NCBI RefSeq assembly: GCF_900108945.1
Contig: NZ_FNYE01000011.1
Coordinates: 1 to 64,000 of the forward strand
Direction of reading: 5' to 3'
Source of the DNA: Paraburkholderia diazotrophica
GTDB lineage: Bacteria; Pseudomonadota; Gammaproteobacteria; Burkholderiales; Burkholderiaceae
Length of the DNA: 64,000 bases
The notes under the pieces were generated by a model that saw nothing but the letters and a program-made list of their open reading frames with translations, was not told where the DNA came from and ran no database searches. The translations under genes were made by a program, and so were the position numbers. Shown piece by piece: positions 9,910-18,229 of this stretch. Position 1 is the first letter of the stretch. Every line of letters begins with the position of its first letter.

Positions 9910-10185
9910 ATGAATATTTCGTTTCCTTTCTGTGCCCCTGAATATTGCGCACGTGATCTGGTGCTGGCGTTTCCCGCGCTCGTCGACGCTCAGCCTGTCC
10001 AGTGCGCGATCACGGCGGAAGCACTCGAAGATCATTTCGGCGCGCGTTCGCTGCGGGAAGACGATCTGATCGGCGCGTTCACGGCGCATCGCCTGGAAAT
10101 CGAGCGCGCTACGCAGCGGATGTTGAACGAAGTGGGCGGCAAGCCTGTGCTGCTGCATAGCGGGTATTTCCGCTTCTGCGACTGA
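9910..10185 (+). CDS. DUF1488-family protein
   Basis: This 91-residue acidic protein matches the DUF1488 pattern: an N-terminal strand region ending in VDAQPVQCAITAEALEDHFG, followed by a helical part with IGAFTAHRLEIERATQRML and a short strand. Small DUF1488 proteins are common in Burkholderiaceae; no function is known. The start at 9910 gives the family N-terminus, although the frame is open back to 9793. It converges with the kinase/ATPase gene, 13 nt away. Confidence 0.7.
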   Translation: MNISFPFCAPEYCARDLVLAFPALVDAQPVQCAITAEALEDHFGARSLREDDLIGAFTAHRLEIERATQRMLNEVGGKPVLLHSGYFRFCD

Positions 10186-10198
10186 ATCCGCAGCTGAG

Positions 10199-11899
10199 CT
10201 AGCACGCTTGCGCTGTTGGTTCGTTGGGTTCGGCGGGCTCGGCGGCGCGCTGCATGAATTCGATAACGGACTGCCAGTAAGCGTTTGAGTCGAATGCGGC
10301 GAGCGGGACGGCCGTATCGAAGGTGAAGGTCAGCGCTTTTTCATCATCTGTCAACGGATCGGCGCTTGCAAGTTGCAGCGTGAGCGTCGACACATCGGCG
10401 TCGGATGCATCGCGCGGCCCCCGGTTGCGCGCCTCGATGCGTTCGATGAGCACCGACGGCTCGGCATGAAAGTCGAGAATGCGAACAGGAACGCAAAGGC
10501 GCTCCGCAAGCGCGAGAAACGCGTTGCGGTGGATGCGCATGATGAATGTCGCGTCGACGATCGCGCTGTATCCGTTCTGAAGCACATCGGATGCGAGACG
10601 AAGCAGATGGTCGTATATCGCATCGCGCGCGATGTGCGTGTAGTGCTCGACGCCAAGGCGGCCATTCGATCCACGCGATGAAATCAACCGCTTGCGTTCG
10701 ACGTCGCTCGACAGATGCACAGCGCCGCTCAGTTCAGCCAATGCGCGGCTCGCGACCGATTTGCCCGAACCCGAGTAGCCGTGACAGAGCAATAAAACAG
10801 GCCGTGGCCTCCGTATCTCCGCGCAGGCGACCTCGATGTAGCGCTGCGTATCGAGCGCGGCATTGGCGGCTCTGCGGGCAGATGCATTTCTGCCCTTGAG
10901 ATGCGCGACCCACGCGCGCACCAGCGCGCGATAGACGACGTACAACGGCATCGGCGCAAGCGACGAATAATCACCGGACGCTTCGAGCCAGCCATTCAGC
11001 AGCCGGTTTGCAAGACGCGCTCCGGCACGCGCGCGCAGATCCATGACGAGAAACGCGACGTCGTTTGCGACGTCGATCCAGCGCAGCGCATCGTCGAAAT
11101 CGATGCAGTCGAACATCGCGATCCGGCCGCGCCAACGCACCACGTTATCGAGGTGCAGATCGCCATGACAACCGCGCACGAAACCATCGGCGCGGCGTCT
11201 TTCGATAGCGGATGCGTGCTTGTCGAGTTGTTGCGCGCACCATGCGGCAATCTCACGCAGCGCCGGATGACTGACGTTTGCCCGCAGCGATGCGTTGACG
11301 GCTTCGACCTGCGCGCGCAGCAGCGCAGCGCTGCCATATCGGGACACAGGCACGTCATGCGGCGCATGCCGATGATAGTCCGCGAGCCGTTGAGCTGCGC
11401 CGTCGATATCGCGCGGCGTCAGTGCCGCGTGCTTTGCGAGCGTCGAAAAGAGCATGGCCTCGTCGAAGCGGCGCATCTTCACCGCATGTTCGATTGCGGC
11501 ACCGTGTGCGCCGAGTCGCAAGCGTCCGGCTTTGCGCGCGATGGGCAGCACACCCAGATAGAGCGCGCGCGCAAGCGGTTTGTTCAGACGCACCTGCGCT
11601 TCACAGCAGCGCCGCCGCGTCCCGGCCGCCGTGAAGTCCGCGAAGCCGGGAGCGACGGGCTTGATGATCTTATACGCGAAGCGCCCGGCGAGATACACAA
11701 CGGAGATATGCGTTTCAATCCTGACGATCCTGCCCGCCGGATGACGATACGTGCCAGGCCTTCGCATCGCGGGATCGAGCCCGCGCACGCCGCGCTGCGC
11801 GGCGCGGATGCGGTTCGCCGCATGCTGCGCACCGCGATGCACAGCATCAGAACGGCGGAAGCGGGGCGCAGACTTCTTGTGCCCTCGACGGCGCGTCAT
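10199..11899 (-). CDS. Bifunctional phosphotransferase / P-loop ATP-binding protein
   Basis: The 566-residue protein joins two kinase-like modules. The N-terminal half is an aminoglycoside/choline-phosphotransferase fold with the catalytic loop CHGDLHLDN (His245) and the metal-binding FDCIDFDDALRWID. The C-terminal half is a zeta-toxin/AAA-like P-loop kinase with GYSGSGKS (residues 374-381). This fusion is a known conserved bacterial family of unknown substrate, often annotated as a bifunctional aminoglycoside phosphotransferase/ATP-binding protein; resistance is not implied. The frame is open far upstream, but ATG 11899 overlaps the stop of the PHB depolymerase gene (ATGA), and the conserved segment IETHISVVYLAG follows about 50 residues later. 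Coupled translation with the depolymerase is likely. Confidence 0.82.
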   Translation of the reverse strand: MTRRRGHKKSAPRFRRSDAVHRGAQHAANRIRAAQRGVRGLDPAMRRPGTYRHPAGRIVRIETHISVVYLAGRFAYKIIKPVAPGFADFTAAGTRRRCCEAQVRLNKPLARALYLGVLPIARKAGRLRLGAHGAAIEHAVKMRRFDEAMLFSTLAKHAALTPRDIDGAAQRLADYHRHAPHDVPVSRYGSAALLRAQVEAVNASLRANVSHPALREIAAWCAQQLDKHASAIERRRADGFVRGCHGDLHLDNVVRWRGRIAMFDCIDFDDALRWIDVANDVAFLVMDLRARAGARLANRLLNGWLEASGDYSSLAPMPLYVVYRALVRAWVAHLKGRNASARRAANAALDTQRYIEVACAEIRRPRPVLLLCHGYSGSGKSVASRALAELSGAVHLSSDVERKRLISSRGSNGRLGVEHYTHIARDAIYDHLLRLASDVLQNGYSAIVDATFIMRIHRNAFLALAERLCVPVRILDFHAEPSVLIERIEARNRGPRDASDADVSTLTLQLASADPLTDDEKALTFTFDTAVPLAAFDSNAYWQSVIEFMQRAAEPAEPNEPTAQAC

Positions 11900-13368
11900 G
11901 CCTGTCTCCGCTTGGCGGGTCTTGTCTCGCGTCGCCTGTGCGGGATTGCGGACGCGGCGTTTTCGATTTTGCGCCAGAATTCGCACAGGCTGGGATGCAC
12001 GACGTCGCGCCAGCGCTCGCCCGTAAAGAGGTCGTAGTGATTGCAGTGCGGAACGCTGATCTTCCCGCCCGCCCGCGCTTGCGATGTGTTGCACAGTTCG
12101 TGCGCGCAATGGGTTTGCCCTTTGCCTGCGATGTCGTCGTCGTCGCCTTCTACCGTGCACAGGGGCGTATCGCGAAGCGCGTCCGTCACTACATGCCGTC
12201 CCGCGACCGACCACGTCTGGCGCGGCAGCAGATGTTCATGAAACACGACGCGAATGATGTCGAGGAAATAGCACTCCGCCATATCGAGTACGGCGGCGTA
12301 CTCGTTCAGCGAACGCAGCGCTTTCAGTGCGCCGGACATGTCGCCTGCGAGCCAGCTCGCCCAGTAGCGGCCCTCCAGGCACAGATGCCGTTCCGGGTGC
12401 GCGGCGTTGATGGCCGCCTGCTGGACGAAGCCCGGATACACGCGCCGTCCGGCTCCGCGATACGGCGCGGGCACGGCGTCGATCGCGTTGGTGCGAAACC
12501 AGTCGAGCGTGTGCGAACGGGCGAAGCGGTCGATGAGCGTCGGATGCAGACGCGTATCGATCGGCCCGCCCAGCAGCGCCACGCTGGCGAATGGAGCGTC
12601 CTGCGAGCTTGCGAGCAACGCGGTCGCCGCGAGCGCCGGCACGGTCCCCTGGCAGACGGCCATCACGTGGACGGGCGTTCCTTGCGCGCGAGCGGCGCCG
12701 ATGAAACGTTCGAGCGCGAGCACGTAATCGTCGAGCGGCAGAGGGCCGGCTTCGGGCGGCACATCGCGGGCGTCGGCCCAGTCGGTGATATAGACGTCGC
12801 GGTGTTCGAGCAACGTTTCGACCGTTTCGCGCATCATCACGGCGTGATGGCCGGCGAGCGGCGAGCACAGCATGACGGGCCATTTTCCGGCCGGCTCCGG
12901 CGCGATGCGGTTGCGCGTGAACTTGCGCAGCACACCAACAGGCAGTGTGTCGACGACGGATTCATCGATGGAAATCCGGCATCCGTCGCCCGTGAGGTTG
13001 CTCGTGACGGCGTCGATCGCGAACGGCGGCGCCTGCTCGAACGCACAGGTGGATCTGAGCAGCCAGTGTCGGAACGCACTTGCCGCTTCGCCGGGCACGA
13101 CCCACGGCGCTTGCGCAGCAGGCGGACACGCGCATTCCTCCGGCAGCCTTTCGGCCATCGCGCGGGTCATGCGTCGTTGTGCATCGATGAGGGCATACCA
13201 CATGATCGGCTCTGTGCATCCGTCGATAGCGCAGGTGGCGTTGCATACGGCGATAGCCTGAGCATACATCGCGTGCAGCGTCTGGACGAGCGCGACGCCG
13301 CGACTGTTGCGCGCGCGCTCGCGTGCCCATAAGCGGCGCGCGCTGTCACGAACGTGCGCGCGGCGCAT
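11896..13368 (-). CDS. phaZ: Intracellular polyhydroxyalkanoate depolymerase
   Basis: This alpha/beta hydrolase of the intracellular PHB depolymerase family mobilises storage polyester. Diagnostic motifs are DVYITDWADARDVPPEAG, the nucleophile elbow VMAVCQGTVPAL with a catalytic cysteine (Cys239) in place of serine, as in PhaZ and PhaC, and the C-terminal CTVEGDDDDIAGKGQT segment (catalytic Asp region) with a late His in VPHCNHYDLF. The family normally starts at a motif like MWYALIDAQRRM, found here at residue 56 (position 13203). The first 55 residues, which overlap the upstream deacetylase gene by 23 nt, may not be translated. The gene is part of a minus-strand run of three: deacetylase, depolymerase, kinase. 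Confidence 0.85.
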   Translation of the reverse strand: MRRAHVRDSARRLWARERARNSRGVALVQTLHAMYAQAIAVCNATCAIDGCTEPIMWYALIDAQRRMTRAMAERLPEECACPPAAQAPWVVPGEAASAFRHWLLRSTCAFEQAPPFAIDAVTSNLTGDGCRISIDESVVDTLPVGVLRKFTRNRIAPEPAGKWPVMLCSPLAGHHAVMMRETVETLLEHRDVYITDWADARDVPPEAGPLPLDDYVLALERFIGAARAQGTPVHVMAVCQGTVPALAATALLASSQDAPFASVALLGGPIDTRLHPTLIDRFARSHTLDWFRTNAIDAVPAPYRGAGRRVYPGFVQQAAINAAHPERHLCLEGRYWASWLAGDMSGALKALRSLNEYAAVLDMAECYFLDIIRVVFHEHLLPRQTWSVAGRHVVTDALRDTPLCTVEGDDDDIAGKGQTHCAHELCNTSQARAGGKISVPHCNHYDLFTGERWRDVVHPSLCEFWRKIENAASAIPHRRRETRPAKRRQA

Positions 13369-14308
13369 GGACGGATGGCGTGTCGGGCTCGCCGAGCAGA
13401 CGGCCGAGGATGCGCGGCGTCACATCGTCGACCATCGGGAACCGGGGCAAGGCCAGCAACGTCGAAGACTTTTCGACGCGACGCGCGCTCAGCGTGAACC
13501 CCGCGACGTAGCCGAGCGCGCCCGCAATGCGCATGACGTCGACATCGCACACGCCGAACGGCCAGGCGAGCATGTCGGCTTGCGTTCCGAGTTCAGCCTC
13601 GATCTGTTCGCGCGAATCTTGCAGTCGAGCCGTTGCGAAACGCTCGAACGCAGCAGACGATTGGCGGCTGCGTTCGACGGCGAAGCCCGGATGCCAGCCG
13701 GTGTGCGACTGCACGTCGAACAGAGCCGTCGCACGCATCGCGCGCAATTGCTCCCAGGTCAGCGCACACGATGCCTTCGAGATCGCGGACGGATAGACGA
13801 AGAGCGTGACGGGCAACTGCTCGCGCTGTGCAATCGGCAACAGGCGTTCATAGACCGACTGCTGCGCATCGTCGACGGTCAGCGCAACGGCCTTCTGCGG
13901 CAGCGGCGCGCGCGGCTCGCGCAACCACGCAACGATCTGGCGCAGCGGCACGATCGCATAGCCGCGCTCTCGCAGGAAGCGCAGATGAGCGCGGAACGTG
14001 GCGATGGTAACGGCCGTCGAATCGTCGTCCCCGCCGGAAAAGCGGTGGTAGACAAGAATCGCGACAAGCGAGACGGCATCGTGCGAGCCCGGCGCCGCGA
14101 AGGGCGTCGGAGCCGCGAGCAGCGTCGCGAGCGCCAGCAGGCATGTGAACAGCAACAGCCAGTCGGCGCCCGGATGCGCTGCTGCGCCGCAAGAGAGCGA
14201 CCAGCGAAGGGGAAGGGCCGTGCTCGCGCAAACTGCTGCGCCGGCCCGCTGCGCCGCGCTCGGCAACGACCGTGCATGCGGGTGAAATACGAACTTACTG
14301 CGTGACAT
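13346..14308 (-). CDS. Polysaccharide deacetylase-family protein
   Basis: The protein (320 residues) has an N-terminal hydrophobic segment (about 50-68, WLLLFTCLLALATLLAA) and then a carbohydrate-esterase-4 domain. Visible are AILVYHRF, the TVDDA motif holding the metal and base aspartates (usually TFDDG), the metal-binding SHTGWHP, and LAWPFGVCD. It resembles the N-terminal domain of PgaB-type deacetylases and probably acts in the periplasm on an N-acetylated glycan. The start at 14308 has GGAGGT about 6 nt upstream, and the frame is open back to 14377. The 3' end overlaps the depolymerase frame. Confidence 0.82.
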   Translation of the reverse strand: MSRSKFVFHPHARSLPSAAQRAGAAVCASTALPLRWSLSCGAAAHPGADWLLLFTCLLALATLLAAPTPFAAPGSHDAVSLVAILVYHRFSGGDDDSTAVTIATFRAHLRFLRERGYAIVPLRQIVAWLREPRAPLPQKAVALTVDDAQQSVYERLLPIAQREQLPVTLFVYPSAISKASCALTWEQLRAMRATALFDVQSHTGWHPGFAVERSRQSSAAFERFATARLQDSREQIEAELGTQADMLAWPFGVCDVDVMRIAGALGYVAGFTLSARRVEKSSTLLALPRFPMVDDVTPRILGRLLGEPDTPSVHAPRARS

Positions 14309-14402
14309 GGCGGACCTCCGCGTGGTTCGACGGATGGCGCTCATTTCGCGCAACCGTAGTGGACTATGTCCGATCATTTAAGCGTGGGCGCTAGACGTAG
14401 GC

Positions 14403-14416
14403 TTGATCTGAGTCAA
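14403..14416. promoter_or_regulatory. Near-perfect FNR/Anr-type box
   Basis: TTGATCTGAGTCAA differs from TTGAT-N4-ATCAA at one position. It lies 95 nt from the start of the deacetylase gene and 119 nt from that of the BON gene, within their shared divergent promoter. A perfect box lies 43 nt further on. It could serve the deacetylase-depolymerase operon. Confidence 0.55.
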
Positions 14417-14459
14417 CGGGGCCGGGACGGGCGAAGCGCCCAGTGCAGATCGCAAGTCG

Positions 14460-14473
14460 TTGATCGACATCAA
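14460..14473. promoter_or_regulatory. Perfect FNR/Anr-type box before the BON gene
   Basis: TTGATCGACATCAA is a perfect FNR/Anr box, identical to the one at 1630. Its centre is 68 nt from the BON-protein ATG. A GATGCT hexamer (14495-14500), about 31 nt downstream of the box centre, could be the -10 of a class II (-41.5) FNR promoter. Confidence 0.78.
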
Positions 14474-14534
14474 GCGCCGAGCCACACCATCGACGATGCT
14501 GAGACTGTATGCGTTTGCAGAAATGGAGACCGCA

Positions 14535-15182
14535 ATGAAACAGGATGAAGCACTGCGGCAGCAGATCGAACAATCGTTGCATTCGGACGCGACGATCGAT
14601 GTGGGACAAATCCGCGTGCACGTGCACGGCGGCGTGGTGACGCTGACGGGAACCGTGCCCAATGCGTTGCAAAAGCAGCTCGTCGAACAGACGCTGCGCG
14701 GTATCGTGGACTGTCGCGCGCTCGTGATGGAACTGTCGCTGCCGCCCGCAAGCGGCTACGTCAAATCCGATGAGATGCTCTCCGCGCGGATCGTCGCGAC
14801 GCTGTCGCGAGTGATGCATCTGTCCGCCGACCGCGTGCGTGTCGAGAACGAGCGCGGCTGCGTGACGCTCACGGGCTGGGTCGATACGGAAAAGCAGCGG
14901 CGCGCGATCGACATGCTGGTCGGCCGGATGAAGGGCGTCGTCGGCGTGAGCAACCGGCTCGCCGTATGCGAGCCGCCCGCCGCCGACGTCGCCGCGCAGA
15001 TCGCGCAGACGCTCAGCGAGCGTCTGCAGCGGGAAATCGAAAGCATATCCGTCGATACGCACGACGGCGTCGTGACGCTCTCCGGCACCGTCGGGTCGCT
15101 CGACGAGAAGCGCGCGGCGTGCCTCGCGGCGTCGCAGGTGCAGGGCGTGCGGCAGGTCGTCGACCGGCTGGGCGTGGCCTGA
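14535..15182 (+). CDS. Protein with three BON domains
   Basis: The 215-residue protein is built from three consecutive BON domains (about 5-70, 78-145 and 150-215). Each ends in the same pattern: VHVHGGVVTLTGTVPN, VENERGCVTLTGWVDT and VDTHDGVVTLSGTVGS. BON domains are thought to bind phospholipid or other surfaces. No clear signal peptide is seen, so it may be cytoplasmic. ATG 14535 is chosen because GGAG lies 6 nt upstream; the ATG at 14523 and the open frame to 14460 are less likely. The promoter has a perfect FNR/Anr box, so induction at low oxygen is expected. Confidence 0.85.
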   Translation: MKQDEALRQQIEQSLHSDATIDVGQIRVHVHGGVVTLTGTVPNALQKQLVEQTLRGIVDCRALVMELSLPPASGYVKSDEMLSARIVATLSRVMHLSADRVRVENERGCVTLTGWVDTEKQRRAIDMLVGRMKGVVGVSNRLAVCEPPAADVAAQIAQTLSERLQREIESISVDTHDGVVTLSGTVGSLDEKRAACLAASQVQGVRQVVDRLGVA

Positions 15183-15238
15183 GCGATTGCCTCGCGCGGC
15201 GATGTTGTGATCGCCGCGGTTCGCGGTTAGCAGCGGTG

Positions 15239-15352
15239 GTGGCTCGCGACGGGCTCGATGTGATGCTCGGCGGGCGGGTCGCGGAAGAGCTCATGTTCGG
15301 CGATGTATCGACGGGTGCTGAGAACGATCTCGATCGCGCGACGGCGATGCGT
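15239..15352 (+). pseudogene. ftsH: Remnant of an ftsH metalloprotease gene
   Basis: Inside a spacer of 372 nt, one plus-strand frame reads DGLDVMLGGRVAEELMFGDV and then STGAENDLDRATAMR. This is the highly conserved FtsH peptidase-domain segment that follows the zinc site (typical form LGGRxAEE..fG...TGAxnDLxxAT). Only about 38 codons remain: no start, no AAA module, no HEXXH, and the homology stops at about 15352. The rest of 15183-15554 shows nothing recognisable. It is a decayed, partly deleted gene directly downstream of the BON gene. Confidence 0.75.
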
Positions 15353-15554
15353 CATCCGATGAGTTCACGTCTGCCGAACCGGCCGTCGTCGAGACGCAAG
15401 CGCAGGACGTGCAGGTTCCGCGTTTCGCTCTGCAAAAGAGCCATCACGAAGAAAGCGAAGTGGGGCGCGACAAGGAATCCTGTTCGGGCTGAAGCCGCGA
15501 GAACTTCAGACGCGCAATACAACGCGCACCCGACCCAGGGCCAGGCGAATCGCT

Positions 15555-16202
15555 TCAGTCGACGGGACCGCGATCGAGCTTGCCCGACCAGTAGACGATC
15601 AGCGCGACCGCGCCCGCCATGCCGCCCAGATGCGCAAAATGCGCGACACCCGAAGCTTCGCGCGAGACGCCGAGCACCAGTTCGAGCATCGCGTAGCCCG
15701 TGGCGAAGAGCCATGCAGGCATCGGTATGGGTGGGAACAACAGCACGACACGGCGCCTCGGAAACATCATCGCGTAGGCGATGAGCACGCCGAACACACC
15801 GGCGGACGCGCCGATCGTCGGATAGGCGTCGCCCGTCATCGACAGCGTGGTCAGCGTTTGCACGACGCCTCCGCACGCGACGCTCGTCACATAAAGCGCG
15901 AGCATTCGCCGGCCGCCGAGCATGCGCTCAACCTCGTTGCCGAACATGAACAGACCCAGCATGTTGAACGCGAGATGCGTCGCGCTGGCGTGCAGCGCGC
16001 TATACGAGAGCAGTTGCCAGGTGTGGAAAGCGGGCGCGCCGCTGCCTACCGTGTTCAGCGGCCATAGCGCGAAGGCGTCGATCAGCGAATTCGGATTGAG
16101 CGCCTCCACGGCGAACGCGAGCACGTTCAGTGCGATCAGCAAAAGAGTCATGAAGGGCGGTGACCGTGGCGGGCGAGGAGAACGAGCATTTTGGCTAGGC
16201 AT
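15555..16202 (-). CDS. Rhomboid-family intramembrane serine protease
   Basis: The product (215 residues) has six hydrophobic helices and the rhomboid signature. The catalytic serine is in GASAGVFG (Ser133) and the catalytic histidine in HFAHLGGMAGA (His191). The HASATHLAFNML motif in helix 2 supplies the conserved His/Asn pair of the oxyanion region. It should cleave within the inner membrane; substrates are unknown. The start at 16202 gives a 17-residue polar N-terminus; ATG 16151 would begin at the first helix. Neither has a strong ribosome site. It converges on the ftsH remnant and is divergent from the CBS gene. Confidence 0.85.
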   Translation of the reverse strand: MPSQNARSPRPPRSPPFMTLLLIALNVLAFAVEALNPNSLIDAFALWPLNTVGSGAPAFHTWQLLSYSALHASATHLAFNMLGLFMFGNEVERMLGGRRMLALYVTSVACGGVVQTLTTLSMTGDAYPTIGASAGVFGVLIAYAMMFPRRRVVLLFPPIPMPAWLFATGYAMLELVLGVSREASGVAHFAHLGGMAGAVALIVYWSGKLDRGPVD

Positions 16203-16231
16203 TCAGGTTACTGCCCGCAAGTCACTGGCTG

Positions 16232-16245
16232 TTGATCTGCATCAG
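16232..16245. promoter_or_regulatory. Near-perfect FNR/Anr-type box
   Basis: TTGATCTGCATCAG matches TTGAT-N4-ATCAA at nine of ten positions. It lies in the divergent promoter between the rhomboid gene (start 16202) and the CBS-BON gene (start 16355). The 110-nt distance to the CBS-BON start allows a class II promoter with a leader of about 75 nt. Confidence 0.55.
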
Positions 16246-16354
16246 TCCTGCCGGGTCGCTGCGGACGGAAGCTTGAATCAGGTCGGATCGGCCGTCCCTG
16301 CGTTCATGCAGCCGGTACCGCACATTCAGTTGCGTCCGTTTTCAGGAGAAGACC

Positions 16355-17044
16355 ATGCGAGCCATCGACGTGATGACACCGTCCGTGATTTGCGCACAAC
16401 CTGACATGACCGTTCAGGAAGCGGCGAAGCGTCTCGTGGACAACGGGATAAGCGGCATGCCCGTTGTCGACGAAAGCGGCGCGCTCGTTGGCATCGTCAG
16501 CGAGGGGGATCTGTTGCGGCGTGTCGAAACATCGACGCAGACGCGAAACCCCTGGTGGCTGGAATTCCTTTCGTCCACGCGCGAGCTGGCGACGACCTTC
16601 GTGAAAGAGCGCGGGCGCCTCGTGGGCGACGTGATGACGTCCGAAGTGATGACCGTCGACGAGCAGACATCGCTGATGCATATCGCCGACATGATGGAAA
16701 GGCGCAGCATCAAACGCGTGCCGGTTATGCGCGACGGCAAGCTGGTCGGCATCGTGAGCCGCTCGAATCTGATCCGCGCGCTTGCAAGCGCGCCGCCGCC
16801 GATACGAGACGATGCGCCCGTCGGCGATAGGGAAATTGCCGACGCGATCGTCGCCGCTTTGCACGGCAAGCGGTGGGCGTTGCCGAAGGAGAATGTGATC
16901 GTCGTCGATGGCGTCGCGCATCTGTGGGGAATGATCCAGTCCGACGAAGAAGAGAAAGCGCTGTGCATCGCCGCCAGCGAAGTGAAGGGCGTGAAGCGCG
17001 TGCAGGCGCATCTGGCCTTTCCCACTATCATGCCGCTGATGTGA
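16355..17044 (+). CDS. Two-CBS-domain protein with C-terminal BON domain
   Basis: Residues 1-60 and about 90-150 are a pair of CBS domains (AIDVMTPSVICAQPDMTVQEA and VGDVMTSEVMTVDEQTSL starts; GIVSEGDLL and GIVSRSNLI ends), which bind adenine nucleotides as energy sensors. Residues about 155-225 form a BON domain. CBS-BON proteins recur in stress and anoxia loci of beta-proteobacteria. AGGAGA lies 6 nt before the ATG. An FNR-like box upstream and the neighbouring PfkB gene 120 nt downstream put it in the low-oxygen group. Ligand and partner are unknown. Confidence 0.88.
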   Translation: MRAIDVMTPSVICAQPDMTVQEAAKRLVDNGISGMPVVDESGALVGIVSEGDLLRRVETSTQTRNPWWLEFLSSTRELATTFVKERGRLVGDVMTSEVMTVDEQTSLMHIADMMERRSIKRVPVMRDGKLVGIVSRSNLIRALASAPPPIRDDAPVGDREIADAIVAALHGKRWALPKENVIVVDGVAHLWGMIQSDEEEKALCIAASEVKGVKRVQAHLAFPTIMPLM

Positions 17045-17164
17045 GCGTTGATGCAGGTACACATTTGAGCGCTGGCCGGCGATGAGCAATCGAAACGACG
17101 CATGCATCGAGAGCGTGCTTCGCATCGAACGCATCGAGCCGGCTGAGACGTAAAGGAAATAGCG

Positions 17165-18229
17165 ATGACCGACATGCTCACCGTTACGTTGAATCCCGCC
17201 GTCGATATTTCGACGTCCGTCAATCGCATCGTCGATACGCGCAAGCTCCGATGCGAAGTAGCGCAACGCGATCCTGGCGGCGGAGGGATCAATGTTGCGC
17301 GTGTCCTGCACCGTCTGGGCGCGCGATGTGCGGCGCTCTTTCTCGCGGGCGGCGATCATGGCCGCACGCTGTGCAGCCTGCTCGCGGCTGAAGGGCTGGA
17401 TACGCGCTGGGTGGAGATCGCGGGCGAGACCCGCGAGAATTTCTCGGTCGTCGAATCGTCGAGCGGATTGGAATATCGCTTCGTTCTCCCAGGACCGCAC
17501 GTGATGGCGGACGAATGGGATGCCTGTCTGCGCAGCCTTGCCACCAATCTGCGGGACGCCCGCTTTCTCGTGCTGAGCGGCAGCCTGCCGCGCGGCGTGC
17601 CCGTCGATGCCTACGCCCAGCTTGCGCGCGTGGCAGTCGCTGTGAGGCCGAACATCCGCGTGGCCGTCGATGCGTCGGGGCCCGCTCTCGCCGCCGTGCT
17701 GGACAGCGGACTCGTCGATATCGTCAAGCCGAGTCTCAACGAACTGCGCGAGCTGACGGGCTTGCCGCTGCCGGATGCCGACAGCCAGGCCGACGCGGCG
17801 CGGGCGTTGATCGCGGACGGCAAGGCGCGGATGGTCGCGCTGACGCTTGCGGAAAATGGCGCGCTGCTGACGACGCGCGACGAGACCTACTGCATGCCCG
17901 CGCTGAAAGCCGAGGTGCGAAGTGCGATCGGCGCAGGCGACAGCTTTCTCGCCGGCATGCTCTGGGCGCTGGACCAGGGCGCAGTGCCCCGCGAAGCGCT
18001 CGGTTACGGGACTGCCGCGGCCGCCGCAACGATGAAGCAGCCGGGTACGCGGCTTTGCGATGCGCGCGACGTGGCCCGCGCGTATGTCACGGAGAATCGC
18101 CTGTCGCCGCGCAAGCCGCCCGATCCGGGAACACGGTTCCCGGATACGAGAGGCGCGTCGCGTTCTCACAAGGACACGTCTAGGATTTGCGGACCCACGT
18201 TTCGCCTTCCTTGTCGTAGGACCGCTTGA
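17165..18229 (+). CDS. pfkB: PfkB-family sugar kinase (6-phosphofructokinase II / 1-phosphofructokinase type)
   Basis: This ribokinase-fold kinase matches the phosphofructokinase PfkB/FruK branch. It begins TVTLNPAVDIS, has GGGINVARVLHRLG for the sugar site, PSLNELRELTG, and the anion-hole/catalytic motif AIGAGDSFLAGML. It would phosphorylate fructose-6-phosphate or a similar sugar phosphate, giving a glycolytic bypass useful without oxygen; many Burkholderia lack a standard PfkA. Length is 354, about 40 more than usual. The extra C-terminus is low-complexity and basic, and its last 50 nt are antisense to chaB, so the tail may be recent. Confidence 0.85.
   Translation: MTDMLTVTLNPAVDISTSVNRIVDTRKLRCEVAQRDPGGGGINVARVLHRLGARCAALFLAGGDHGRTLCSLLAAEGLDTRWVEIAGETRENFSVVESSSGLEYRFVLPGPHVMADEWDACLRSLATNLRDARFLVLSGSLPRGVPVDAYAQLARVAVAVRPNIRVAVDASGPALAAVLDSGLVDIVKPSLNELRELTGLPLPDADSQADAARALIADGKARMVALTLAENGALLTTRDETYCMPALKAEVRSAIGAGDSFLAGMLWALDQGAVPREALGYGTAAAAATMKQPGTRLCDARDVARAYVTENRLSPRKPPDPGTRFPDTRGASRSHKDTSRICGPTFRLPCRRTA

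Noticed and set aside
10199..11899. Antibiotic-resistance phosphotransferase
   Set aside because: The APH-like fold is fused to a P-loop kinase in a housekeeping-type family and sits in a storage-polymer operon; nothing indicates drug modification.
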